Source: Pseudomonas sp. SCA2728.1_7
GTDB taxonomy: Bacteria; Pseudomonadota; Gammaproteobacteria; Pseudomonadales; Pseudomonadaceae
Assembly: GCF_018138145.1 (NCBI RefSeq)
Contig: NZ_CP073104.1
Span: forward strand, 1,488,001-1,552,000
Length of the DNA: 64,000 bases
Direction of reading: 5' to 3'
Shown: in pieces, positions 15,678 through 24,443 of the stretch
Position numbering within the stretch: the first letter of the stretch is position 1
Layout of the letters: each line of letters starts with the position of its first letter
Notes under the pieces: generated by a model
The model's database searches: none
What the model saw: the letters and a program-made list of their open reading frames with translations, nothing else
Told to the model about the DNA's origin: nothing
Position numbers and translations under genes: made by a program

Positions 15678-17174
15678 CTATCGCTGGCCCTTGACGCCGG
15701 AATCCCCGGCAAACAAGCCACGCTCCCGCGCCCAGACAATTGCCTCACTGCGACTGTGCACATCCAGCTTGGAATATACCGTGGCGACATGATTACGCAC
15801 GGTGTTCGGCGCCAGTTTCAGCCGCGCCGCGATCTCCTTGTCCGCCAAACCTTCGCAGATCAACCCCAGCACATCACGCTCGCGCGCCGTCAGATCGGTG
15901 AACGACACGCTAGGCAATTGCGGCGAATTGACCTTCTTCACATTGGCCAGCTTCTCGATCAACGTACGGCTGAACCAGGAAGCGTCCTTCATCACCTCTT
16001 CAATCGCCGCCACCAACTCAAGCTCGGTGCGTTTACGCTCGGTGATGTCCATCAACACCAGCAAATAACACGGCGTGTCCTGAATATTCACGGTGTCGGC
16101 GGACAGCGCACATTCGAGCAGGTCCGCATCCTTCTTGCGCACCCGCACATCCACCCGATCCACCCGCCCGTTTTTCGCCAGCGCCGCCAGCAACCGCGAG
16201 CGCGCGCCGCTGTCATCGATAAAGTCCAGCTGCGGCACGGTTTTGCCGAGCACGTCGTCGCTGTCATAGGCCAGGGTTTCGAGGAACGCCTGATTGACGT
16301 CGATCACCTGCTGTTCGTCGGCACTGCAAATCAGGATCGGCACCGGCGTCAGGCGAAACGCCTTGGCAAAACGCTCCTCACTCTGCCGCAACGCCACTTC
16401 CGCCTTATGTCGCAGCTCCATGTCGACAAAGGAGAACAGCATGCAATCCTCATCGTTGAGCGTCAGCGGCTGGCCGGCCACGATCACCTGCTTGCTGCTG
16501 CCATCGGGCAGGCGCAGCTCGGCTTGCATCTGCGGGATGGTCGCGACGTCGCGCAGGCGCTGAATAGCCAGATCGCGGTGTTCGGCCTGCTCGAAAATGT
16601 CGATTTCATAAGAGGACGTGCCAATCACCTGCTCGCGGGTGTACCCAGTCATTTCCAGAAACCCCGGATTGACCTTGATGTAACGCAGATCACTGAGCCG
16701 GCAGATCACTGCCGGTGCCGGGTTGGCGTTAAACGTCCTTTCGAAGCGCTGCTCGGCATTGGCCCAGTCGGTGACGTCGCTCATGATCAGCACCAGCGAC
16801 TCGGGCTGCCCTTCGCGATCGGTGAGAATCATGCTGCGCACGCTGTGCACCCAGATGCGCTCCGGATCGTCAGCGGGCGACACTTCGATCAATACGTCAT
16901 TGAAACTTTCACAGCGCGCAACGCGGCTGATCGGGTAGTTTTCGGCGGTGATCGAGTGATTGTTGCGATAACGCAGGTTGAACTGTTTGGCGTATTCGTC
17001 GGCATTGTGGCCCAGATCGGTGATGCGCTTGACACCGTGCATGGCCAGCGCGGCTTCGTTGGCCCAGAGAATGCTCTGATCCAGCTCCAGCAGAATCACC
17101 CCGTCGGACAGCCCGGCGATGATCTGCTGCAACTGGCGGCGGTTGGTTTCGGTGGTCAGGACTTCCTGGCTCAT
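15678..17174 (-). CDS. Multi-PAS LuxR-type transcriptional regulator
   Basis: 498 residues. Three PAS/PAC units are visible: residues about 10-135 (QQIIAGLSDGVILLELDQS to SLVLIMSDVTDWANAEQRF), about 145-260 (NPAPAVICRLSDLRYIKVNP) and about 270-390 (LTPVPILICSADEQQVIDVN to LLVLMDITERKRTE). A LuxR-type HTH follows at about 425-485 (LTARERDVLGLICEGLADKEIA, APNTVRNHVATVYSKL). There is no receiver or kinase domain, so it probably senses a small ligand or redox state directly in the cytoplasm. The target genes are not evident. The neighbouring gene on the far side is a LysR regulator on the same strand, separated by a REP. Confidence 0.88.
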   Translation of the reverse strand: MSQEVLTTETNRRQLQQIIAGLSDGVILLELDQSILWANEAALAMHGVKRITDLGHNADEYAKQFNLRYRNNHSITAENYPISRVARCESFNDVLIEVSPADDPERIWVHSVRSMILTDREGQPESLVLIMSDVTDWANAEQRFERTFNANPAPAVICRLSDLRYIKVNPGFLEMTGYTREQVIGTSSYEIDIFEQAEHRDLAIQRLRDVATIPQMQAELRLPDGSSKQVIVAGQPLTLNDEDCMLFSFVDMELRHKAEVALRQSEERFAKAFRLTPVPILICSADEQQVIDVNQAFLETLAYDSDDVLGKTVPQLDFIDDSGARSRLLAALAKNGRVDRVDVRVRKKDADLLECALSADTVNIQDTPCYLLVLMDITERKRTELELVAAIEEVMKDASWFSRTLIEKLANVKKVNSPQLPSVSFTDLTARERDVLGLICEGLADKEIAARLKLAPNTVRNHVATVYSKLDVHSRSEAIVWARERGLFAGDSGVKGQR

Positions 17175-17264
17175 TGGATCTCCACAAGTGATACGCCCAT
17201 GTGAAGAGTACGACCGCGGCGGCCTCTGATCGTGCCGACTACTTCTACTCGATCACCATTCTCC

Positions 17265-17354
17265 TGTGGGAGCGAGCCTGCTCGCGAAGGCGGTATGTCA
17301 TTCGAAGCAGATGCCGACTGACACTACGCTTTCGCGAGCAGGCTCGCTCCCACA
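17265..17354. repeat. REP doublet
   Basis: TGTGGGAGCGAGCCTGCTCG starts the first arm and its inverse CGAGCAGGCTCGCTCCCACA ends the second, about 50 bp apart. It lies between the PAS-LuxR and LysR genes. Confidence 0.9.
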
Positions 17355-17366
17355 GGGAAGAAGTGA

Positions 17367-18257
17367 TTAACCGGGAGATTGGGTTTTCAGTTCACGCAAC
17401 GTGTCGAGGAACAGCTTGAGCACTGGCGAAGCATCGTCCGCCCGATAAGTGGCATACAACGGCACCTCCGGCAACGCCGGGGTCAACCGCCTAAACACCA
17501 GCCCCGCCGGCGCCAATTGCTCGATGGACGCCGGCAACAGCGCCACACCAAACCCGGCGCGCACCAGACTCAGCAAGGTCTGCACCTCGATTACTTGCTG
17601 ACGAATCTGCGGGGTGAACCCGGCTTGAATGCAGCACTGATAAAGAAAATTGGCAAACCGCGACTGCTTCAACTCCAGCGCCACAAACGACTCCTGCGCC
17701 AGATCCGCCGGGGCCAGTACCGCACGCTCAGCCAGCGGATGATCCGCCGGCATCACCACATGAATCGGCTCATAGATCAGCAATTCATTGCGCAACAGCG
17801 GATCGTCATAACCGACGCGAAACACGCAGGCATCGATACGCTTCTCCTTCAACGCCTTGACCTGCGCTGCCGGGGTCATTTCATGCAAACGCCAGTTGAC
17901 CTGCGGATAGCGCTCTCGAAACAGGTGCAAGGCCTTGGGTAACACGCCGACCATCACCGAACTGATCATGCCGATTTCCAGCTCGCCCAATTGCCCGCGC
18001 CCGGTCTGTCGCGTCAGGTCCAGCGCCCGCTCGAGTTGCTCGAACACCAGCGGCGCCTGCTCCTTGAGCATCTGCCCCGCTGCGGTCAGTTCAACCCGAT
18101 GATGGCTGCGCTCGAACAGCGGCGTGCCCAACTCTTCTTCCAGCAAACGAATCTGCTGACTCAGTGGCGGCTGGCAGATATGCAAGCGCTCGGCGGCGCG
18201 ACCGAAATGCAGCTCATCGGCGAGCGCCATGAAGTAGCGGAGCAGACGCAAGTCCAT
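17367..18257 (-). CDS. LysR-family regulator adjoining the Mo-hydroxylase operon
   Basis: 296 residues. The N-terminal winged HTH has LLRYFMALADELHFGRAAERLHICQPPLSQQIRLLEEELG, the CatR/BenM-type subgroup that binds aromatic effectors. The effector domain covers about 90-290 (GELEIGMISSVMVGVLP, RAGFGVALLPASIEQL). It starts six bases after the iorB-like stop on the same strand, so it is probably the last gene of an iorA-iorB-lysR operon and may autoregulate it. The effector is unknown. Confidence 0.88.
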   Translation of the reverse strand: MDLRLLRYFMALADELHFGRAAERLHICQPPLSQQIRLLEEELGTPLFERSHHRVELTAAGQMLKEQAPLVFEQLERALDLTRQTGRGQLGELEIGMISSVMVGVLPKALHLFRERYPQVNWRLHEMTPAAQVKALKEKRIDACVFRVGYDDPLLRNELLIYEPIHVVMPADHPLAERAVLAPADLAQESFVALELKQSRFANFLYQCCIQAGFTPQIRQQVIEVQTLLSLVRAGFGVALLPASIEQLAPAGLVFRRLTPALPEVPLYATYRADDASPVLKLFLDTLRELKTQSPG

Positions 18258-18263
18258 GGTCGC

Positions 18264-20477
18264 TTACCCCAGACTCAGCGGTGTCGAACGCTGGCGCACG
18301 CCGGTCAGCGCGAACAGCGCGTTGGCGATGGCCGGCACCACCGACGGACTGCCCAATTCGCCGACGCCACCGGGTTTGCTCGGCTCACCGTCGAGCACGA
18401 GGATGTCGATGGCCGGCATGTCCGACATGCGCGTAACGCGGTAATCGTGGAAATTGCTCTGCACCACCCTGCCCTGTTTGATGTCGAGCCTGTCGAACAA
18501 CGCGTGGCCGAAGCCCCACATCAGACCGCCATAGATCTGCTCTTCGACACCGCCCGGCGAGACCGCCAGACCGCAATCGACCACGCAGGTGAGTTTCTCG
18601 ACTTTCGCCTTGCCATCGACCGTCGCCACGCGCGCGACGATGGCGATAAAACTGGTGTAACCCTGATTGGTCGCGATCCCCTGCGCCGTGCCGGGTGGCA
18701 GCGGTTTACCCCAACCGGCGCGCTCGGCAGCTTGCTTGAGCACTGCCACATGGCGAGGTCTTTCCTGCATATTGGCGAGACGAAATTCCAGCGGATCAGA
18801 GCCTGCTGCATGAGCCAGCTCATCCATGAAACTTTCTACGGCAAACACGTTGGGGATGAAACTGACCGAACGATACCAGCCGCTGGGCACGTCGCTTTCG
18901 TGCTTGACCCAGTTCAGCTCCAGATGCGGCGGACGATAGGCGAAGTCCCACGCGGTGATTGCCTCGGTGGTGCTGTAATCCATCTTGTCGGGGCGCTCGA
19001 AATAGCCCGGCTCCCACTGTTCCGGCGAGGCTGGCGATACCGCGTGCAGTTGCAGCGCGCTGAGTTTGCCTTGAGCGTCGAGCGCGCCTTTGACCCGATG
19101 CAGAGTCGCCGGATGATTGAACAGTGCGTGCATTTCATCTTCGCGGCTGTTGAGCAATTTCACCGGCACGCCGGTTTTCTGCGCCAGGTACGCGACTTCG
19201 AACAACCAGTATTTGGCCTCCCGCGCGCCGAAGCTGCCGCCGGAGACCAACTCATGAATGGTCACGTTGGCCTTGTCGATCCCGCACACGGTTTGCGCCG
19301 CTTCCAGCGCCGAGGACGGCACCTGCACGCCGCCCCAATAGGTGATTGCCTTGTCCTTGACCTGCGCGGTGATGCAGATCGGTTCCAGCGGGTTTTGCAC
19401 TTTGTAGGGCATGGTGTAATCGGCTTCGATCAGCTGCGCCGCACCGGTCCATTGCCCGGCGACATCACCTTGGGTCATGGCGTTGACGGTTTGAGCTTTT
19501 GGATCGCCGATGGCTTTAGCCTGCGCGCTGGCCAGTTGCTCGCTGTCGAACCCGGCCAGCGGCGAATCACTCCATGTGATATCCAGCACTTGGCGGCCCT
19601 GCTGCGCGGCCCAGAAGGTATCCGCCAATACGGCGACACCTTCCAGGTTGCCGCCCAGCACATCCGGACGCCCCGGAATCGCCAGCACTTTGCGCACGCC
19701 CGGCACCTTTAGCGCCGCTGCAGAATTGACGCTGAGCACTTTCGCTCCGACCACCGGCGCACGCTGAATCACCGCCACCAGCATGTCCGGCAATTGCACG
19801 TCGATGCTGTACTTGAATTGCCCGCAGACCTTGGCTGCCGCATCGCGTTTGTGGCGCAGCTTGCCAATGTATTTGAACTGCGCCGGATCCTTCAGCGTGA
19901 CGTTGGTCGGCGCTGGCAGATTCGCCGCAACGCCGACCAGTTCGCCATAACCGAGGCTGCGTTTGCTCGCAATATGAACGACCCGACCGTCTTCAGTGGC
20001 GCAGCTGTCAGGGCTGACTTTCCACTGTTTTGCCGCCGCCGCAATCAACAGCGCCCGCGCCGTGGCACCGGCCATGCGCAAGCGATCGTATTCGAGGGAA
20101 ACGCTGGTGCTGCCGCCAGTGGAAAACACCTTCCAGACCGGGTGAATGTAGGTCTCGAAAAACGGATCTTCTGGAGTGATGACCTGTACGGTCATCGGGT
20201 TGACGTCCAGCTCCTCTGCCACGCACGCGGCCAATGCGGTTTGCGTGCCGGTGCCGGAATCGTGCTTGTGCACCACCAGTTTCACCGTGCCGTCGGGAAA
20301 GATCCGCACCCAGGCATTCGGTTCGAACTCGTTGGCCGGCGCCATGGCTTTCGGGTCAGTGGCGGCGATGCCTCCCGGCAGATACAGAGCAATCGCCAAG
20401 CCTGAAGCAACCGTCACCGCTTGCTTGAGAAAAACCCGGCGCGGCAGTTCGATGCGAGTGTCGTCGATAAGGCTCAT
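18264..20477 (-). CDS. iorB: Molybdenum hydroxylase large subunit (IorB-like)
   Basis: 737 residues of the xanthine-oxidase family, in the two-subunit isoquinoline 1-oxidoreductase type. A Tat signal is seen at the N-terminus (RRVFLKQAVTVASGLAIAL), so the enzyme is exported to the periplasm or membrane. Molybdopterin segments include HKHDSGTGTQTALAACVAEEL, EYDRLRMAGATARALL, ELVSGGSFGAREAKYW and a late GGVEEQIYGGLMWGFGHAL; the Glu of the VGELG motif lies near the end (GVGELGSPSVVPAIANAL). It hydroxylates N-heterocycles or oxidises aldehydes using water. The start at 20477 overlaps the small-subunit stop by one base (TGATG). The family call is firm; the substrate is not. Confidence 0.9.
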   Translation of the reverse strand: MSLIDDTRIELPRRVFLKQAVTVASGLAIALYLPGGIAATDPKAMAPANEFEPNAWVRIFPDGTVKLVVHKHDSGTGTQTALAACVAEELDVNPMTVQVITPEDPFFETYIHPVWKVFSTGGSTSVSLEYDRLRMAGATARALLIAAAAKQWKVSPDSCATEDGRVVHIASKRSLGYGELVGVAANLPAPTNVTLKDPAQFKYIGKLRHKRDAAAKVCGQFKYSIDVQLPDMLVAVIQRAPVVGAKVLSVNSAAALKVPGVRKVLAIPGRPDVLGGNLEGVAVLADTFWAAQQGRQVLDITWSDSPLAGFDSEQLASAQAKAIGDPKAQTVNAMTQGDVAGQWTGAAQLIEADYTMPYKVQNPLEPICITAQVKDKAITYWGGVQVPSSALEAAQTVCGIDKANVTIHELVSGGSFGAREAKYWLFEVAYLAQKTGVPVKLLNSREDEMHALFNHPATLHRVKGALDAQGKLSALQLHAVSPASPEQWEPGYFERPDKMDYSTTEAITAWDFAYRPPHLELNWVKHESDVPSGWYRSVSFIPNVFAVESFMDELAHAAGSDPLEFRLANMQERPRHVAVLKQAAERAGWGKPLPPGTAQGIATNQGYTSFIAIVARVATVDGKAKVEKLTCVVDCGLAVSPGGVEEQIYGGLMWGFGHALFDRLDIKQGRVVQSNFHDYRVTRMSDMPAIDILVLDGEPSKPGGVGELGSPSVVPAIANALFALTGVRQRSTPLSLG

Positions 20478-20941
20478 CAGGCCTCCTTCGGCGCATTCGC
20501 CGCGCGCTTGATCGCTTTGTTGATGCGTCCGTAAGTGCCGCAGCGGCAGATATTCCCGGACATGGCATTGCGGATCGAATCGTCGGTCACCGCCGCACCG
20601 GTGTTGAGCAACGCGGCGGCGGACATGATCTGCCCGGATTGACAGTAACCGCATTGCGGCACATCTTCGGCGACCCAGGCCAGTTGCAACGGATGGCTTT
20701 GCGTCGGCGACAAACCTTCGATGGTGGTGATGCTGTGACCCGCGACGGCGGCCGCTGGCAATTGGCAGGAACGCACCGCGACGCCGTTCAGATGCACGGT
20801 GCAGGCACCGCACAGGCCCATGCCGCAACCGAACTTGGTGCCGGTGAGCTTCAGTTGATCACGCAGTACCCATAACAAGGGCATGGAGGAGGACGCTTCA
20901 TCCAGCTCGCATCGTTCGCCGTTAACCGTGAATGCAATCAT
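20477..20941 (-). CDS. iorA: Molybdenum hydroxylase small [2Fe-2S] subunit (IorA-like)
   Basis: 154 residues. The plant-type [2Fe-2S] motif is [16 protein letters not shown] (about 43-58). The helical C-terminal cluster has CGYCQSGQ and GNICRCGTY. Such subunits pass electrons from the Mo site of the large subunit to a cytochrome. The ATG at 20941 begins [15 protein letters not shown]; the upstream in-frame extension is not family-like. It is translationally coupled to the large subunit. Divergent LysR at 21059 leaves a 117-bp shared promoter region. Confidence 0.92.
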   Translation of the reverse strand: MIAFTVNGERCELDEASSSMPLLWVLRDQLKLTGTKFGCGMGLCGACTVHLNGVAVRSCQLPAAAVAGHSITTIEGLSPTQSHPLQLAWVAEDVPQCGYCQSGQIMSAAALLNTGAAVTDDSIRNAMSGNICRCGTYGRINKAIKRAANAPKEA

Positions 20942-21058
20942 TGTCAGGCTCCAGAAGAGCGGCCCGTCTTTGTGCGGGCCTGTCACCGATTATTGGAACC
21001 CTGAGCAACACGCGGCCAGCGACGATTTCTGCCAACCGCTGTAAGCAGGACTAACAAC

Positions 21059-21982
21059 ATGTACAAGCGATACCCGTCGGTGCAGTCCATGAGCGCGTTT
21101 ATCCACGCGGCGCGCAGCGGCAGTTTCTCCAGCGCTGCGCGCAAACTTGATCTGACCCACAGCGCGATCAGCCAGCAGATTCGTGCGCTGGAAGATTTCA
21201 TCGGCCAGCCGCTGTTCGTGCGTGAAGGTGGCGGCAGCAACCTGACCGACGCCGGGCAGTTGTTTGCCAGCGTGTTGTCGGACGGTCTGGCGCAGATTGA
21301 CCGGGCGATCTCCTCCGTGAAAAACCGTAGCGTGGCGCAGCGTTTGACCCTGGATGTGGACAGCGAACTGGCGCAGAGCTGGCTCAATCCGCGTCTGCCG
21401 CAGTTGCTTGATGAGCTGCCGGATTACGAGGTGACACTGCTGTCGATGCCGCGCAGTGATCGCAGTACGTTTGAGCGAGTCGATCTGGCGCTGCGTTATG
21501 GCTATGGCGATTGGGATGACTGTGAGATGACGCAGATTTGTGGCGATCGGGTGTTGGCGGTGGCTTCGCCGGCGTTGCTGGAGCGCTATGGTTTGCAGGC
21601 GCCGTTGAGCCCGGCGCAGATTTTGGCGTTGCCGTTGTTGGGGTATACGCGGCGCTCGTGGATTCCGTGGCTGGATGCGGCCGGAATGACACCGACCGAA
21701 CCGCCGGCGCGGGTGATTTTTGATAATGCGGCGAATTTGATTGCGGCGGCTGAAGCAGGCGTTGGCGCAGGACTGGTGCGTGGATTATTGGCGGCCGATG
21801 CGCTGCGCAGTGGGCGGTTGGTGGTGTTGAACGAGGCGCAGATTGCGGCGCATTACAACCTCTACGCGGTGTGGCCGCATGGGCAGGCTGAGCGTGTGGC
21901 GCCGGTGGTTGATGCGGTTAGGCAGCTAGTCCTGTGTACGCTTGAGAACCCTGCCCTCACCCTAGCCCTCTCCCAGAGGTAG
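21059..21982 (+). CDS. LysR-family regulator, divergent from the Mo-hydroxylase genes
   Basis: 307 residues. HTH: VQSMSAFIHAARSGSFSSAARKL and THSAISQQIRALEDFIGQPLFVRE, as in the GcvA/AmpR subgroup. The substrate-binding region follows (SELAQSWLNPRLPQLL, AEAGVGAGLVRGLL). It probably controls the divergent iorAB-like genes. The last residues (NPALTLALSQR) and the stop are encoded by repeat B, which starts at 21954. The original end was therefore replaced or extended by the insertion; a normal LysR would end near VVDAVRQLV. Confidence 0.88.
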   Translation: MYKRYPSVQSMSAFIHAARSGSFSSAARKLDLTHSAISQQIRALEDFIGQPLFVREGGGSNLTDAGQLFASVLSDGLAQIDRAISSVKNRSVAQRLTLDVDSELAQSWLNPRLPQLLDELPDYEVTLLSMPRSDRSTFERVDLALRYGYGDWDDCEMTQICGDRVLAVASPALLERYGLQAPLSPAQILALPLLGYTRRSWIPWLDAAGMTPTEPPARVIFDNAANLIAAAEAGVGAGLVRGLLAADALRSGRLVVLNEAQIAAHYNLYAVWPHGQAERVAPVVDAVRQLVLCTLENPALTLALSQR

Positions 21983-22129
21983 AGGGGACCGATCGGGGAA
22001 TATTGGCGAATGACACCGACGTGCACCTCCTGCTGTGAATCCATAATCGACTGGTTCTTTCAGGTCGATGTACAAGGCAAGTCACCTCGGTCGGCCCCCT
22101 CTCCCTCCGGGAGAGGGCTGGGGTGAGGG
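21954..22129. repeat. MITE-like repeat B (single-unit copy)
   Basis: 176 bp between CCCTCACCCTAGCCCTCTCC and GGAGAGGGCTGGGGTGAGGG, with interior strings shared with repeat A (GGGGACCGATCGGGG, CAGGTCGATGTACA, CACCTCGGTCGG). Only one internal unit is present, which makes it the likely basic form. It overlaps the 3' end of the upstream LysR gene. The following DNA up to 22356 shows no gene. Confidence 0.88.
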
Positions 22130-22356
22130 TCGCTTTTGACCTGCCCATATCGAACAAGTATCACCACCGCGCCCAATTAATATTGTACGAACCCGCCCCC
22201 CCTTTCCAATACTCGCCCTCAGCAGCCACCCACCCGGGCCGGATGCGAACAGGCGAGGGAATGCGCGAATCCTGCGCATAGAAACGGCCGATTGCCCGGG
22301 ACGTGGATGCCGAGAGCCGCAAGGCTCCCTTCCCCGCTATCAGGAGATCGACTGCA

Positions 22357-23286
22357 ATGATCATCGATATCAGCTGCTATCCCACGGATCTCGTGGACCT
22401 CGCCTGGAGGCATGACGGTGACCCGTTCACCGGCGAGCGTCTGCTGGAGATGATGGATGGCCCGTACATGGTCAACGGCAAGCCTCGCCGCATTGACAAA
22501 GCCTTCATCCAGCCGCCGCAGGGCAACACGATTTACACCTGGACCGACGGCGACCTCAGCGGCCGCGAATCCATTGACGCCTACATGGCCTACACCCTGA
22601 AAATGGTCCAGACCTACCCGGACCGCTTCATCGGCTGCTTCGTCTACAACCCGCGCTGCGGCGTGGAAAACGGCGTCGAGGCGATCGAGCGCTACGTCAA
22701 GGAACACGGTTTCGGCATGGTGCAGATGCAGGCCAACATGCACGCCTACCGTCCTGACCGTGCACTCGACTGGGTGCGCCCATGCTTCGAGAAGTGCGCC
22801 GAACTGGGCATCCCGGTCAAGCTGCACACCGGCGACGGCCCTTACAGCATCCCGTCGGAGTGGGTGCCGATGATCAAGGAATTCCCCAACGTCAACTTCA
22901 TCATGGCCCACTTCGGCGTGCAGACTGGCGGCGTCTACGTGTTCGAACCGATGCAATGGGCGATGGAATTGCCCAACGTCTACTGCGAATCCGGCTGGTG
23001 CCTGCAATCGCGGATCGTCGAGTTCGCCAAGGTCTTGCCGACGCACAAAATCCTCTTCGGTACCGACACGCCGCCTAACGAACCGGGCATGTGGCTGCGC
23101 CTGCTCGAAGTGCTCTGCCACGAACCACCACAAGGCCTGAACCTCGACGAAGACACTCTCGAAGAGTACCTGGGCAACAACACCGCGCGGATGATCGGCC
23201 TCGAGCCAACCCCGCCACCGCGTTCCGTTTCCGAAGCAGAGGCGCAACTCAAGCGCCCCGTCACCACTCAACTGGCCAGGAGCTGA
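22357..23286 (+). CDS. Amidohydrolase_2-family protein lacking the HxH metal motif
   Basis: 309 residues, paralogous to the next gene over its whole length (WRHxGxPFTGER, MDGPYMxNGKPRRID, NMHxYRPDRALDW and others). The amidohydrolase_2 family includes ACMSD-type decarboxylases, where an N-terminal HxH binds the metal. Here that site reads MIIDISCYPTD, so both His are replaced (Ser6, Tyr8). Later active-site pieces are kept: LHTGDGPY, MAHFGVQTGG and FGTDTPPNEPG. It is probably a non-catalytic or altered partner of the downstream protein. CAGGAG precedes the ATG. The gap to the next gene is four bases. Confidence 0.87.
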   Translation: MIIDISCYPTDLVDLAWRHDGDPFTGERLLEMMDGPYMVNGKPRRIDKAFIQPPQGNTIYTWTDGDLSGRESIDAYMAYTLKMVQTYPDRFIGCFVYNPRCGVENGVEAIERYVKEHGFGMVQMQANMHAYRPDRALDWVRPCFEKCAELGIPVKLHTGDGPYSIPSEWVPMIKEFPNVNFIMAHFGVQTGGVYVFEPMQWAMELPNVYCESGWCLQSRIVEFAKVLPTHKILFGTDTPPNEPGMWLRLLEVLCHEPPQGLNLDEDTLEEYLGNNTARMIGLEPTPPPRSVSEAEAQLKRPVTTQLARS

Positions 23287-23290
23287 ACCG

Positions 23291-24196
23291 ATGATCATCG
23301 ACACCCATCTGCACCCTACCAACCTGGTCGACGAGGCCTGGCGCCACACCGGCGAACCATTCACCGGCGAGCGCATGCTCAAGTTGATGGACGGCCCGTA
23401 CATGATCAACGGCAAACCGCGCCGCATCGACATGGGTTTCATCCAGCCGCCACCGGGCAACACCGGCTATCGCGACGGCAACCGCCGAGGCCGCGAAGGC
23501 GTACGCGACTACATGTCGTACATCGCCGAACTGTGCATGAAATACCCGGATCGCTTCATCGGCAACTTCAACTTCAACCCGCGCTGGGGACCGGAAAACG
23601 GTGCGGCGGAGCTGGAATTCCACATCAAGGAATACGGCTTCAAGATGCTCAAGCTGCACGCCAACATGCACGGCTATCGCCCGGATCGCGCACTCGACTG
23701 GTTGCGCCCGGCGATGAAGGTCTGCGCCAAGTACAACATCGTTGTGCTGATCCACACCGGCGACGGCCCGTACACGATTCCGACGATGTTCTACCCGATC
23801 ATCCGCGAGTTCCCGATGGTCAATTTCATCATCGGCCACTTCGGCATCCAGACCGGCGGCAACTACTCGTTCGAAGCGTTCTGGATGGCCATGGACACGC
23901 CAAACGTGTACTGCGAATCGGGCTGGTGCTTCCAGTCGCGGATCGTCGAATTCGCCAAGGAACTGCCGCGCAACAAGATCGTCTTTGGCACGGACTCGCC
24001 ACCGAACGAACCGGGGATGTGGCTGAGGGAACTGGAGGTGTTGTGCTCGCCGGCACCGCAGGGTCTGGGGATTGATGAGGATCATCTCGAGGACTACCTG
24101 GGGAACAACATCGCCCGGTTGTGCGGGATCGAACCGACGCCTCCGCCGAAGGATCTGGTCGAGGCCGACATACGCCTGACCACCACGTACCTATAG
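23291..24196 (+). CDS. Amidohydrolase_2-family enzyme (ACMSD-like fold)
   Basis: 301 residues, (beta/alpha)8 metal hydrolase. The metal ligands are intact: HxH in MIIDTHLHPTN (His6, His8), VLIHTGDGPY, IIGHFGIQTGG and FGTDSPPNEPG. Members hydrolyse or decarboxylate aromatic or heterocyclic acids using a divalent metal. It is translationally coupled to the HxH-less paralogue upstream, suggesting a heteromeric enzyme. With UbiD/UbiX and a Mo hydroxylase nearby, a ring-opening or decarboxylation step is plausible. The reaction is not known. Confidence 0.88.
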   Translation: MIIDTHLHPTNLVDEAWRHTGEPFTGERMLKLMDGPYMINGKPRRIDMGFIQPPPGNTGYRDGNRRGREGVRDYMSYIAELCMKYPDRFIGNFNFNPRWGPENGAAELEFHIKEYGFKMLKLHANMHGYRPDRALDWLRPAMKVCAKYNIVVLIHTGDGPYTIPTMFYPIIREFPMVNFIIGHFGIQTGGNYSFEAFWMAMDTPNVYCESGWCFQSRIVEFAKELPRNKIVFGTDSPPNEPGMWLRELEVLCSPAPQGLGIDEDHLEDYLGNNIARLCGIEPTPPPKDLVEADIRLTTTYL

Positions 24197-24213
24197 CTAA
24201 CGCCAATCTCATT

Positions 24214-24302
24214 GTAGGAGTGAGCCTGCTCGCGATAGCGGTGGATCAATCACCATCACCGTTAAATGACACACCGCTATCGCGAGCAGGCTCACTCCTA
24301 CA
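24214..24302. repeat. REP doublet
   Basis: TGTAGGAGTGAGCCTGCTCG begins the first arm and its inverse ends the second, with GCGATAGCGGTG and CACCGCTATCGC near the loop. It separates the amidohydrolase pair from ubiD. Confidence 0.9.
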
Positions 24303-24443
24303 AGGGAGCGGTGTTCAACACAGAGCACACAGCGACTTTACAGGCACGAAGATGACCCGGCGTTTCGCTCGACCGGCAGGCCAACGGCTGGCCGTTTGAA
24401 CGCCCTCTCACCCCTGCGTGCCTGCTTTTTACGAGGTGACACC

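Noticed and set aside
15756..17204. Long plus-strand frame opposite the PAS-LuxR gene
   Set aside because: Antisense shadow; the minus-strand protein has clear PAS and LuxR motifs.
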